Shown piece by piece: positions 27,609 through 36,002 of a stretch of DNA of 64,000 nucleotides; the first letter of the stretch is position 1; the number at the start of each line of letters is the position of its first letter. A model generated the notes under the pieces. It did no database searches. It was given only the letters and a program-made list of their open reading frames with translations, and was not told where the DNA came from. This DNA is from Gammaproteobacteria bacterium (GTDB lineage: Bacteria > Pseudomonadota > Gammaproteobacteria > Burkholderiales > Gallionellaceae), in contig JAHJBC010000003.1 of NCBI GenBank assembly GCA_018813765.1, positions 1 to 64,000 on the forward strand, given 5' to 3'. The position numbers were made by a program, and so were the translations under genes.

Positions 27609-28964
27609 CTAGAAGATGGTCTTCAGCACCAGCCCCGCCACCGCACTCGCCGCGATCACCTCTATGACCCCACGCTTGTAGCGCAACAACGCCACCGCAG
27701 CCGCCAGCGCCAGCACAGCCGACACCCAGTCGAACGTTCCTTCAAACCCCTGCGGCCACAGCACGTGATAGCCGAAGAACAAGCCCAGATTCAGGATCAC
27801 GCCGACCACCGCCGCCGTGATGGCGGTGAGTGGTGCGGTGAATTTGAGGTCGCCGTGGGTGCTCTCCACCAGCGGCCCGCCCGCGAAGATGAACATGAAC
27901 GAGGGCAGGAAGGTGAACCAGGTGACCAATATCGCGGCGAGTGCTCCGGCCAAGAACACATGCTCCGCACCGAACAGGGCCTGGGTGTAGCCGCCGATGA
28001 AGCCGACGAAGGCCACCACCATGATGAGCGGCCCCGGCGTGGTCTCGCCGAGGGCGAGGCCGTCGATCATCTGCGTGGGGGTGAGCCAGCCGTAGTGGCC
28101 GACCGCGCCCTGATACACATAGGGCAGCACGGCATAGGCGCCGCCAAAGGTAAGCAGCGCGGCCTTGGTGAAGAACCAGCTCATCTGCGTGAACGTGTGG
28201 TCCCAGCCATACACGCCGGTCAGCAGCCCCATCGGCAACAGCCACAGCAGGCTGCCGAGCAACGCCACCTTGAGCAGCCCCGACCAGCGGAACTTCGCGT
28301 GTTCCGGCGTGGGCGTGTCGTCGTCGATCAGCGCCGCGCCGTAGGACTTGCCCGCCTTGCCGTGGCCGCCGCCGAGTGCGAACTTCTCCGGCAGGTAGCG
28401 TCCGCCGATGTAACCGATGAAGGCCGCAGCGATGACGATGGCCGGGAACGGCACGTTGAGCGCGAAGATGGCGACGAAGGAAGCGGCGGCGATGGCCCAC
28501 AGCCAGTTGTTCTTGAGCGCTTTTGAGCCGATGCGATGCGCGGCCTGCACCACGATGGCGGTGACCGCCGGTTTGATGCCGTAGAACAATCCGGCGACCA
28601 GCGGCACATCGCCGAACGCGATGTAGAACCAGGACAGCACGATGAGGATGAACAATGAAGGCAGCACGAACATCGTGCCCGCGATGACGCCGCCCCAGCC
28701 GCGGTGCATCAGCCAGCCGATGTAGGTGGCGAGCTGCTGCGCCTCGGGGCCGGGCAGCACCATGCAGTAGTTGAGCGCATGCAGGAAGCGGCGGTCGGAG
28801 ATCCAGCGTTTTTGCTCGACCAGGTCGTGATGCATCATGGCGATCTGCCCGGCCGGGCCACCGAAGCTGATGCAGCCGAGTTTGAACCAGTAGCGGAAGG
28901 CCTGCGCCAGTGAAACTGGGGCAGGAGGTTGTGCGTCGTCGGATGTTTGCTGCGCGGCGGCCAT
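27609..28964 (-). CDS. chrA: Chromate transporter, long-chain ChrA family
   Basis: The 451-residue membrane protein has the duplicated ChrA domain. The N-terminal half shows FRYWFKLGCISFGGPAGQIAM and YCMVLPGPEAQQLATYIGW; the C-terminal half repeats the theme with FTKAALLTFGGAYAVLPYV and ALGETTPGPLIMVVAFVGFIGG. Members export chromate using the proton-motive force and give chromate resistance. The ATG giving MAAAQQTSDD is preferred to an upstream start 10 codons earlier. Its promoter must overlap that of the divergent antiporter gene, about 125 bases away. Confidence 0.92.
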   Translation of the reverse strand: MAAAQQTSDDAQPPAPVSLAQAFRYWFKLGCISFGGPAGQIAMMHHDLVEQKRWISDRRFLHALNYCMVLPGPEAQQLATYIGWLMHRGWGGVIAGTMFVLPSLFILIVLSWFYIAFGDVPLVAGLFYGIKPAVTAIVVQAAHRIGSKALKNNWLWAIAAASFVAIFALNVPFPAIVIAAAFIGYIGGRYLPEKFALGGGHGKAGKSYGAALIDDDTPTPEHAKFRWSGLLKVALLGSLLWLLPMGLLTGVYGWDHTFTQMSWFFTKAALLTFGGAYAVLPYVYQGAVGHYGWLTPTQMIDGLALGETTPGPLIMVVAFVGFIGGYTQALFGAEHVFLAGALAAILVTWFTFLPSFMFIFAGGPLVESTHGDLKFTAPLTAITAAVVGVILNLGLFFGYHVLWPQGFEGTFDWVSAVLALAAAVALLRYKRGVIEVIAASAVAGLVLKTIF

Positions 28965-29089
28965 GATGCGGCCGATTATGTGCGCCTGCCCCAAGTCCTA
29001 CAAGCTTGCTCGGCCAATACACCTGCCGCGATTCCGGTCATGCGCTTGTGGCATACTTCGCCGCAATTAAAAACTCCGCGATATCGACC

Positions 29090-30301
29090 ATGCACGCCGC
29101 CATGAGTACCACCGAGATCTTCCTCGTCGCGATGACGCTGATCTTCACCATCCCCTATCTCATATGGCGCGTGGGGCGAACCGAGTACTATGCACCGCTG
29201 GTGGTGGTGCAGATCATCACTGGCATCCTGCTCGGCCCCGGCATCCTCGGCGCGGCCTATCCCGATTACTACAACTTCGTGTTCACGCCGCAGGTCATAC
29301 AGTCGCTCAACGGCATTGCCTGGTGGGCGGTGATGGTGTTCGTGTGGATCGCGGGCATCGAGCTCGATTTGCGCCAGGCCTGGAAATACCGGCGCGAGAG
29401 CGGCATCACCGCCGGCCTCGCGCTGGGCACACCGCTGCTGTTCGGCTGCATTGCGGCGGTGGGGATGTTGTTCTGCGACGGCTGGGTGGGGAGCAAGGCC
29501 CATTCATGGCAATTCGTGCTGGGCGTGGGCATGGCCTGCGCCGTCACCGCGCTGCCCATCCTCATCCTGTTCATGGAAAAATTGCAGATCCTGCGCCAGC
29601 CCATCGGCCAGCGCATCCTGCGCTATGCCAGCATGGACGACGTCGCCATCTGGGGCGTGCTCGCGCTGATCCTGATGGATTGGGAACGGGTCGGCAAACA
29701 ACTCGGTTTCCTGCTCGTCTTCGCGGTCGCCAGCCACCTGTTCCGCAAACTCATGCTGTGGCTGGAAGAACGCGACCGCTGGTATGTCGGACTTATCTGG
29801 CTGGCCGTGTGCGGTCTCGGTGCCGATTGGTCTGGGTTGCACTTCATGGTCGGCGCCTTCCTCGCCGGCGCGGTCACCGACAGCCACTGGTTCGACCAGA
29901 AGAAGATGGACCTGATGCGCCACCATGTGCTGCTGGTGATCATGCCGGTGTTCTTCCTCAGCACCGGCTTGCGCACCAACTGGGCGATGGGCGGCAGTAC
30001 CGTGTTCATCGCCGCAGGCGCATTGTTGTTCGCCTCGGTCGCAGGCAAGTTGATGGGCGTGCATGCAGCGGGACGGATACTCAAGTGGAAACCAGGCGAA
30101 GCCTCCATCATCGGCTGGCTGTTGCAGACCAAGGCGCTGATCATGATCATCTTCGCCAACATCCTGCTCGACAAGCAGATCATCACCAGCGAGACCTTCA
30201 CCGCGCTGCTGCTGATGGCCGTGGCCAGCACCATGCTCACCGTGCCGGTGGTGGCGCCGAAGCTGGAAAAGATGAAAGAGATCATCTTCCGCTCGAAGTA
30301 A
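29090..30301 (+). CDS. CPA2-family cation/proton antiporter (Kef/NapA-like)
   Basis: This protein of about 403 residues has some twelve membrane helices (IIFTIPYLIWRVGRTEY-like start, ITGILLGPGILG, WIAGIELDLRQAW, MPVFFLSTGLRTNW), characteristic of CPA2 monovalent cation:proton antiporters. There is no C-terminal RCK/TrkA-N domain, so it is a short form. Starts at 29090 and 29102 are both possible; neither has a clear ribosome binding site. It is followed 33 bases later by a CDF-type transporter gene. Confidence 0.85.
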   Translation: MHAAMSTTEIFLVAMTLIFTIPYLIWRVGRTEYYAPLVVVQIITGILLGPGILGAAYPDYYNFVFTPQVIQSLNGIAWWAVMVFVWIAGIELDLRQAWKYRRESGITAGLALGTPLLFGCIAAVGMLFCDGWVGSKAHSWQFVLGVGMACAVTALPILILFMEKLQILRQPIGQRILRYASMDDVAIWGVLALILMDWERVGKQLGFLLVFAVASHLFRKLMLWLEERDRWYVGLIWLAVCGLGADWSGLHFMVGAFLAGAVTDSHWFDQKKMDLMRHHVLLVIMPVFFLSTGLRTNWAMGGSTVFIAAGALLFASVAGKLMGVHAAGRILKWKPGEASIIGWLLQTKALIMIIFANILLDKQIITSETFTALLLMAVASTMLTVPVVAPKLEKMKEIIFRSK

Positions 30302-30334
30302 AATATCGTTCATGACCATCAAGGAGAAACAGCA

Positions 30335-30949
30335 ATGAGCGGATGTTGCGAGAATGGCTGCGAGATCACCGCGCGCAACGAGCGACAGCGCACCACGCTG
30401 AAATGGGTGCTGGCCATCAACGCCGTGATGTTTCTCGTCATCGTCGCCGCCGCGCTGTATGCCGATTCGACCGCGCTGCTTTCCGACAGCCTCGATAATC
30501 TCGGCGATGCCATCACCTATGCGCTGAGCCTGTACGCCATCGCACTCGGCGCCCGCGCCAAAGCCAAAGTCGCGCTGTTCAAGGGCGTGCTGATCCTGGC
30601 GGCGGCGCTCGCGATAGCCGGGCAGATCGCCTGGAAACTCGCGCATCCCGCCGTACCCATCTTCGAGGCGATGGGCGCATTCAGCCTGCTCGGACTCGCG
30701 GCCAACGGCATCTGCTTCGGGCTGCTGTGGCGGCACCGCCACGAGGACATCAACATGAGTTCGGTGTGGGAATGCTCGCGCAACGACATCGCCTCCAACA
30801 TCTCGGTGTTCGTCGCCGCGCTCGGCGTGTGGGCGACCGGCGCCGCCTGGCCCGACCTGCTGGTCGCAGCAGCACTGGTGGTGGTGCTGCTGCGTTCCGC
30901 CTTGCGCGTCATCTCTTCTGCTCGCCGCGAACTGCACGCCAGTTCCTGA
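30335..30949 (+). CDS. CDF-like cation transporter, short form
   Basis: The 204-residue protein has five or six membrane helices. The N-terminus is Cys-rich (SGCCENGCE). ADSTALLSDSLDNLGDAITY carries the DxxxD-type metal site of cation diffusion facilitators, and RNDIASNISVF the second Asp site. The cytoplasmic C-terminal domain of full-length CDF proteins is absent. It probably exports Zn2+, Co2+ or Fe2+. AAGGAG precedes the ATG. It is the last plus-strand gene before the cytochrome island on the other strand. Confidence 0.85.
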   Translation: MSGCCENGCEITARNERQRTTLKWVLAINAVMFLVIVAAALYADSTALLSDSLDNLGDAITYALSLYAIALGARAKAKVALFKGVLILAAALAIAGQIAWKLAHPAVPIFEAMGAFSLLGLAANGICFGLLWRHRHEDINMSSVWECSRNDIASNISVFVAALGVWATGAAWPDLLVAAALVVVLLRSALRVISSARRELHASS

Positions 30950-30981
30950 CGCTCAAAGCCGCCCAGACCTATCACACAAAT

Positions 30982-31005
30982 AAAAGAGCCCGGTCGCCCG
31001 GGCTC
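30982..31005 (-). terminator. Intrinsic terminator ending the cytochrome operon
   Basis: A perfect 8-bp stem GAGCCCGG/CCGGGCTC (30986-30993 with 30998-31005, loop TCGC) is followed on the minus strand by TTTTATTTG. It lies 26 bases beyond the stop of the last diheme cytochrome gene and 37 bases beyond the convergent CDF gene. Confidence 0.9.
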
Positions 31006-31030
31006 AGTCTTGATATTGTTTTCCTGCTTG

Positions 31031-31747
31031 TTATTTCGCGGCAGGCTTAGCTGCAAGCGTGCGGTAATCCGGCAAGCGCGACAGATAGTCGGCCACTGCC
31101 TCGCGGTCGCTCTGGCCGAACTTCGCGATCGCCTTGACCATCTCGGGGTGCGAGTTGCCGCGTGCCCCGGTCTCGATCAACTTCATTTCGCGCATCAGGT
31201 AACCATAGTGCTGGGCGGCCAGCACCGGGAAGGCCTTGGCAGCATCGCCCTCGCCGTTCTTGCCGTGGCAGGTGTCGCACTTGTTGGCGAAATACAGCTT
31301 CTTGCCCTTGGCCGACATATCTTCCGGACCCTTGCCGTTCTCGCGCAGCGATTCGACCTGGTTGAGGTAGACGGCGATATCACCGATCTCTTCCAGTGCG
31401 ATGGCTGGGTCTTCGACGAACGGCAGCATCTTCGGGTTGAGGCGGATGCCGGCGCGGATCTCGGTGATCTGCTTGATCAGCACACTGGTGTGCTGGCCGG
31501 AGAGGCGCGGATACACGCCTTCGCGCACACCGGCCGCATCGGCCTTGTGGCAACCGCGACAGCCACGGAAGGCTTCCTTGCCCTTGACCGGGTCGCCGCC
31601 CAGACGCAGCACTTCGACGCGTTCCGGCGTCATCTCGTCCCAGACGTAACCCTTCTTGCCGTAAACCTTGGGAACGTAAGCATCGGCTGCAACTGCCTGC
31701 AAAGGCAGCAGCAGCGCCACACAGATAGAGAGTAATGTTTTCATCAT
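31031..31747 (-). CDS. Periplasmic diheme cytochrome c
   Basis: The 238-residue protein has a Sec signal peptide (about 1-20, cleaved after QAVAA) and two c-type heme sites, CRGCH (about 62-66) and CDTCH (about 157-161), each followed by distal Met candidates (PKMLPF; HPEMVKAI). It resembles two-domain cytochromes of the c4/c553 class and probably carries electrons in the periplasm. Its start overlaps the previous cytochrome stop (ATGA). As the last gene of the mtoAB-like cluster, a role in moving electrons from the MtoA decaheme to inner-membrane acceptors is inferred. Confidence 0.9.
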   Translation of the reverse strand: MMKTLLSICVALLLPLQAVAADAYVPKVYGKKGYVWDEMTPERVEVLRLGGDPVKGKEAFRGCRGCHKADAAGVREGVYPRLSGQHTSVLIKQITEIRAGIRLNPKMLPFVEDPAIALEEIGDIAVYLNQVESLRENGKGPEDMSAKGKKLYFANKCDTCHGKNGEGDAAKAFPVLAAQHYGYLMREMKLIETGARGNSHPEMVKAIAKFGQSDREAVADYLSRLPDYRTLAAKPAAK

Positions 31748-32376
31748 TGGGCTTCCTTCAGGGTAACGATGTATTCGGCCACCGCTTCGATCTCGGCATC
31801 GTTCATGCGCTTGGCAACGGCGCGCATGACGGATTTCGCGTCGTTGGTGCGTATGCCGTTCTTGAAATTCATCAGTTGGTTCTTGACGTAGACCGGGTTC
31901 TGTCCGTTCAGGCGCGGATACTTGTTGGTACCGCTGCCGTCTTCGTTATGACAGCCGGAGCAGGCCGGTACGGCGCTGCCGATGATACCTTCGTCGAAGA
32001 TCTGCTTGCCCTGCGCAGCGAGATCGGGCTTCTCGGTAACGCCGTCCGAGCGTTTCTGTTCGCTGAAATACTGCGCCAGCGCCTTGAATTCTGACTCGTC
32101 CACCATCGGAATGATGGTGGCCATGATCTCATTGGTGCGGTCGCCGCTCTTGAAGTCCTTGAGCTGGCGAGCGAGGTATTTTGCATCCAGTCCGGCCAGT
32201 TTCGGGTTCTCCGGAATGATGCTGTTGCCGTCGGGGTTGTGACAGCCGGCGCAAAGTTGCAGGCGCTCTTCCAGCGGCACGGCTTCCGCGCGGGCCATTG
32301 CCGGTAACAGCAACAATCCCGCAAGCGCGCCGCACAGGCTCAGGCACCCGGCGATTCGTTTGTAGTTATGCTTCAT
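31744..32376 (-). CDS. Cytochrome c4-like diheme cytochrome
   Basis: The 210-residue secreted cytochrome has a signal peptide (about 1-32, ending MARAEA) and two heme c motifs, CAGCH (about 43-47) and CSGCH (about 140-144). NPKLAGLDAKYLARQLKDF and its counterpart YPRLNGQNPVYVKNQLMNF give the internal duplication of cytochrome c4. The ATG at 32376 has an excellent AGGAGG site. It is coupled to the next diheme cytochrome by ATGA overlap. Cytochromes c4 typically pass electrons to terminal oxidases; here they would serve iron or other extracellular oxidation. Confidence 0.92.
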   Translation of the reverse strand: MKHNYKRIAGCLSLCGALAGLLLLPAMARAEAVPLEERLQLCAGCHNPDGNSIIPENPKLAGLDAKYLARQLKDFKSGDRTNEIMATIIPMVDESEFKALAQYFSEQKRSDGVTEKPDLAAQGKQIFDEGIIGSAVPACSGCHNEDGSGTNKYPRLNGQNPVYVKNQLMNFKNGIRTNDAKSVMRAVAKRMNDAEIEAVAEYIVTLKEAQ

Positions 32377-32522
32377 GTGATCCTCCTGTTGCTTATACGA
32401 AACCAAACTCCGGCTATTGTTGAAACGGCGCGCGACAAATCAAGCACTTCTGCAAGATAAATGGGAGGCGGATTCGATGTAAACCTGAACAATATATCTG
32501 CGCGGGTTAAGAGAATGCCAAG

Positions 32523-32618
32523 TTAATACCCTTCCAGATTCTTTTCCATCGAATCACAAAACCACTTCGCCAACCAAACCATGCCGACGATCACAGCAAG
32601 TATGATCAACGTAGTCAT
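32523..32618 (-). CDS. 31-residue single-helix membrane peptide in the cytochrome operon
   Basis: A short frame starts at ATG 32618 with a GAGGAA ribosome binding site at suitable distance and ends at TAA 32523-32525. The product is MTTLIILAVIVGMVWLAKWF for the first 20 residues and then a polar end with CDSMEKNLEGY. One hydrophobic helix (about 3-20) is followed by a charged tail, like small subunits of respiratory complexes (for example CcoQ- or CydX-type peptides). It lies 35 bases after the NrfJ-like gene and 146 bases before the c4-like cytochrome, in the same direction. It is too short for normal gene callers. No homologue is known to me. Confidence 0.6.
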   Translation of the reverse strand: MTTLIILAVIVGMVWLAKWFCDSMEKNLEGY

Positions 32619-32653
32619 CAGTTCCTCGCCTTTTTGCAGAATGTGCAGGTTTG

Positions 32654-33058
32654 CTATTTCACTTGTTCCAAGCTATCCACGAATACGATCATGTCAAAGG
32701 TACGGTTGATCGATTTGCTGTGGAAGTTCGGCATCGCGATCCCGCCGGAATACTTCACGGTCGCCCCCTTGGCGATCTCGGTCTTGTAGGCCGCGAGCCA
32801 GGTCGACCCCTTGGGTGTGCTCACCCGAACATAGGTATACATGGGCGAATCGATCACCTCCAACACCTTGCCGCGGTTGACCAAATTGGTATCGGAGGGG
32901 ATGGGTTCGGGGTGCCCGGGCGGCATGGCCGCATTCCCCGTCGACATGGAACCGTGCGGTACAGTCTTGGCTTCCGGCTTGGCCGAGTCAGCTCCTGCGG
33001 AAACGTAGACCGTGGTTCCTGCAACGAGCAGCACCAGCAATATCGATATCTTCTTCAC
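32654..33058 (-). CDS. NrfJ-like periplasmic protein
   Basis: The 134-residue protein has a signal peptide (about 1-21) and a spacer with Met/His/Pro (PHGSMSTGNAAMPPGHPEP). A beta-rich domain follows with GKVLEVIDSPMYTYVRV, WLAAYKTEIAKGATVKYSGG and MPNFHSKSINRTFDMIVFV. That pattern is shared with NrfJ-related proteins often found near multiheme cytochrome genes; their biochemical role is not known. The start is a GTG with a perfect AGGAGG site. It is the third gene of the minus-strand mto-like cluster, after a terminator behind mtoB, so it may be expressed partly by read-through. Confidence 0.8.
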   Translation of the reverse strand: MKKISILLVLLVAGTTVYVSAGADSAKPEAKTVPHGSMSTGNAAMPPGHPEPIPSDTNLVNRGKVLEVIDSPMYTYVRVSTPKGSTWLAAYKTEIAKGATVKYSGGIAMPNFHSKSINRTFDMIVFVDSLEQVK

Positions 33059-33121
33059 TCGCTATCCTCCTGAAGCGCGTCCCGGCGGGCCTCGCCCGCC
33101 ATGTACGCCATTGCACATCGC

Positions 33122-33154
33122 AAAAAAACGGGGTGGCTGGACTGCGGCCACCCC
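33122..33154 (-). terminator. Intrinsic terminator after mtoB
   Basis: The stem GGGGTGGC (33130-33137) pairs with GCCACCCC (33147-33154); the minus-strand transcript continues into TTTTTTTG from the A7 run at 33122-33128. It lies 18 bases beyond the mtoB stop, separating mtoAB from the NrfJ-like and diheme genes and probably giving graded expression. Confidence 0.9.
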
Positions 33155-33171
33155 GCTAGCTGCCGCTGCTA

Positions 33172-35913
33172 TTACATCTTGAGCTGATACATCACGCCAA
33201 ACACATAAGCACGGAAGTTCTGCGGACCGGAATCCAGATAGGTCTGCTGGTTGGTGTTCGGATTCGGCAGATCCTCCACACCGTCATAGTGCCAGTCGTG
33301 GATATCGCCGAACACCAGATGCCCCAACAGCCTGACCGACGATTGCTTGGTCAGCGGTACCAGCAAGCTGGCGTCCAGCGTGTTCAGCGAGAAGGTCTGG
33401 TCGGCGAAGCCGTTGCCGATCAGCCCCACGTTGGTCAACTGCGCAGCAGTCGGCGCTCCGCTCGTATACAGCCCTAATGCATAGGGATTGTAGGTGTAGC
33501 TGGTCGCAGTACGTCCATTGGTGTGGGTGTAGTTCGCATCCAGCGCGTTCTTGTTGTCGAAGTCGAACTTGAAGCCCAGACCAACCGTATTATTCTGATC
33601 CTTCTGGTTGATCGTATAACTGCGGCTGGTCGGATACAGCGAGCTGGTAGCCGAGGCGGTTCCGCACCCGCTCAGGAAGTTGCCGGCCGTGACGGTGGTG
33701 GAATTGACCAGCGTAACCCCTGCCGCAAGCTGTGCCGCCGTCTGCGCCACGGTACTGATCGAACCGTCGCTCCAGAAGTTGTAGGTCGTACCGATCACAC
33801 AGGCGTTCTGCTGCAAGCCCTGCTGCTCCATCTTGCCGGTCTGATATGCGTAATACCCGGAAACAGTCATCTCCGGCGAAGGTTGCCAGGCCATATCGAA
33901 GTTAACCGAGTTCTGGTTCTGGCTGCCACGGCCGTAGGCCGCATCCGGGAACTTGATGTCCTTCAGTTGCACCGCCACGCCCGCATCCAGATCGGGGGTG
34001 ATCATGTAGTTGAAACGCAGGTTCAGGATGTTCTGGTCGCGGTCGGCAAGATCGAACTTGCGGTGCAGTGCGTTGATATGAATCCAGCTCGACACGTTGG
34101 TACCTGTGGCGAACGGAAGGGCTGACAGCGAAGCGCTGTAGAACTCGTCGTAAGGATCCGGGTTATAGGCGGAACCGCGCAGCTTGTCGGTCTCGAAGGA
34201 CAGACGCAAGGTCCCATCCTCCATCCCGCGATTGACATAACCGAGCTTGAGCTTGTCCTCTCTGGTTTTGTCGCGCTCCCGGTGCTGCCGTTGCATGGTC
34301 TCGCGTTCGATGTTGGCGTTCACGCTGTTGCCGCTGTCGATGCGGTAATCCGCCCCCAGCGTGTAGTTCATCTGCTTGTACGCATACGGCGCACTGTGGA
34401 TGTTGTTGTTGCCGGCCGCCGCCACGATACCAAGCGCCTGCACTGCAGACGCATCGCAAGCGGCCGCATTGATTGCCAGGTTTGCAGCCGCCGCGTCGGC
34501 ATAGGTAGGCTGGTTGTTCGCCGCCGTCGCGCTACCCACCATGATGGCGTTGCCACTGCCGTCATTGATCAGGCGACCCCACTGACCGGTCAGCGGGTTG
34601 CATGCCCAATAATCGCTGTTGGTCTTGGTCTCGTAGTAGCGCACCTTGCCCTTTACATCCAAGTCATCAAGGGGCTTGAGGCTGAGGCCGAAATCGGCCA
34701 GCTTGATATCCACCTTGAGATTGGCCGTGGGCTGGCTAAGGGAATCGACGGTATCCCACGATCCGCCTGCGACACCGTTGACCGCGGCCCCAGAATACGA
34801 GGTGGAGGGGATGAGATTATCGTTTTGCTTGGACTGGCTGACCGACACGACTCCGGTGAAGCGCCCCTTCATCAGCTCCGGCAGCTCGCGCGCATATTCG
34901 CCTTTGACATTGAGGTAGTCATTGTTGGGATAGAGATCGTAGATCGCATGCGGGAAGCTGGCGATACCGTTGGCGGCAGCCAGAAACATCGGATTCTCCA
35001 CTTTCATGGTGTCGATGTTGTTGCGGAACAGCGAGGCCGCCACCGTCAGGTTGGCGCTGTTCACCTCGTCGGCATAGTTCATCCCGGCAAGGAAGTCGTG
35101 CGTGTTGTAATCGATGGATTCCGGGATCTCGACGCCGCCGGTGCCGCCGCCGCCGCCCATCACCAGACCGAACGGTCTTGCACCGGTGCGTTTTTCGTTG
35201 CTGTAGCCGGCGAACACACTGATGTTGTTCGTCACTTTCAGGTCGCCGCGCACCCCGCCTTTCTTGCGCACGATGCTCAGTTCGGAGTAGGGCGTGGCGA
35301 GTGCGGCAGCCTCGATGTTGGTATCGGTCGTTGCCGCGTTGGTCGTGCCGCCGGGCGTCAGACTCTTGAGCGTCTGGTTGCCCGTCCCGGTGCCGCTCCA
35401 CAGGTTGCGGTAAGTGGTGGTGAACACGTGCGGCGTCTCGCTGTAGAAAGCCTTCACCTTCCAGTCGTTGTAGCGCCCCACGGTCAGGTTGTAGAACTGG
35501 TCGTTGTTGCCCACCCCGCCGCCGTTCACGGTAACAAAACGCGCGTTGTCGCTTTCCGAGTCGACGCCGAAACTGTTGAGGTACAAGCCGCTCTTGGGAT
35601 CCTTGTACGCCCTGAACATGGCATCTTCGTTATCGGCCTGTTTGCTGAGCACGCCGATCTCCACATAGCCGTGCGTCTCGCCCGCCACCGCTTCTTCTGT
35701 GGCGTAGGGTTGATTGAACATCTGGCCTGTCGGGGTGTGGCCCGCAGTGGCGTCGGTATCGCGCACACCGCCGACATAACCCGTGTTGAAGGCATTGCCG
35801 ACTGCGGTATCTACCCCGTAGCCGGAATCCGCATGCGCCTGTTGCAATGCCATGCTGGCGAAGGCGAGGCTGATGCAGCAGGCCAGAACTTTCCGTCGCG
35901 GAAGCGTGTTCAT
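33172..35913 (-). CDS. mtoB: MtrB/PioB-family outer-membrane porin (decaheme-associated)
   Basis: The 913-residue protein is the beta-barrel that sheathes a periplasmic decaheme cytochrome across the outer membrane in MtrAB/PioAB/MtoAB complexes. It has a signal peptide (about 1-28, ending QQAHADSG). An Asp/Asn/Tyr-rich series of alternating strands follows, and it ends in FGVMYQLKM. The start at 35913 has a perfect AGGAGG six bases upstream; an open extension upstream lacks signals. It lies 89 bases after mtoA on the same strand. No MtrC/OmcA-type surface cytochrome is encoded nearby, as in Fe(II)-oxidising MtoAB systems, so electron flow inward is the likelier direction (inference). Confidence 0.93.
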   Translation of the reverse strand: MNTLPRRKVLACCISLAFASMALQQAHADSGYGVDTAVGNAFNTGYVGGVRDTDATAGHTPTGQMFNQPYATEEAVAGETHGYVEIGVLSKQADNEDAMFRAYKDPKSGLYLNSFGVDSESDNARFVTVNGGGVGNNDQFYNLTVGRYNDWKVKAFYSETPHVFTTTYRNLWSGTGTGNQTLKSLTPGGTTNAATTDTNIEAAALATPYSELSIVRKKGGVRGDLKVTNNISVFAGYSNEKRTGARPFGLVMGGGGGTGGVEIPESIDYNTHDFLAGMNYADEVNSANLTVAASLFRNNIDTMKVENPMFLAAANGIASFPHAIYDLYPNNDYLNVKGEYARELPELMKGRFTGVVSVSQSKQNDNLIPSTSYSGAAVNGVAGGSWDTVDSLSQPTANLKVDIKLADFGLSLKPLDDLDVKGKVRYYETKTNSDYWACNPLTGQWGRLINDGSGNAIMVGSATAANNQPTYADAAAANLAINAAACDASAVQALGIVAAAGNNNIHSAPYAYKQMNYTLGADYRIDSGNSVNANIERETMQRQHRERDKTREDKLKLGYVNRGMEDGTLRLSFETDKLRGSAYNPDPYDEFYSASLSALPFATGTNVSSWIHINALHRKFDLADRDQNILNLRFNYMITPDLDAGVAVQLKDIKFPDAAYGRGSQNQNSVNFDMAWQPSPEMTVSGYYAYQTGKMEQQGLQQNACVIGTTYNFWSDGSISTVAQTAAQLAAGVTLVNSTTVTAGNFLSGCGTASATSSLYPTSRSYTINQKDQNNTVGLGFKFDFDNKNALDANYTHTNGRTATSYTYNPYALGLYTSGAPTAAQLTNVGLIGNGFADQTFSLNTLDASLLVPLTKQSSVRLLGHLVFGDIHDWHYDGVEDLPNPNTNQQTYLDSGPQNFRAYVFGVMYQLKM

Positions 35914-36002
35914 GGTGTTCCTCCTATGGGAATCGGTTTTGCTGTTCGTTTCGACTTGATTGAAATGTGTTTTACGTATCATGTTGTCTTCTCCTCGTCA
36001 GA

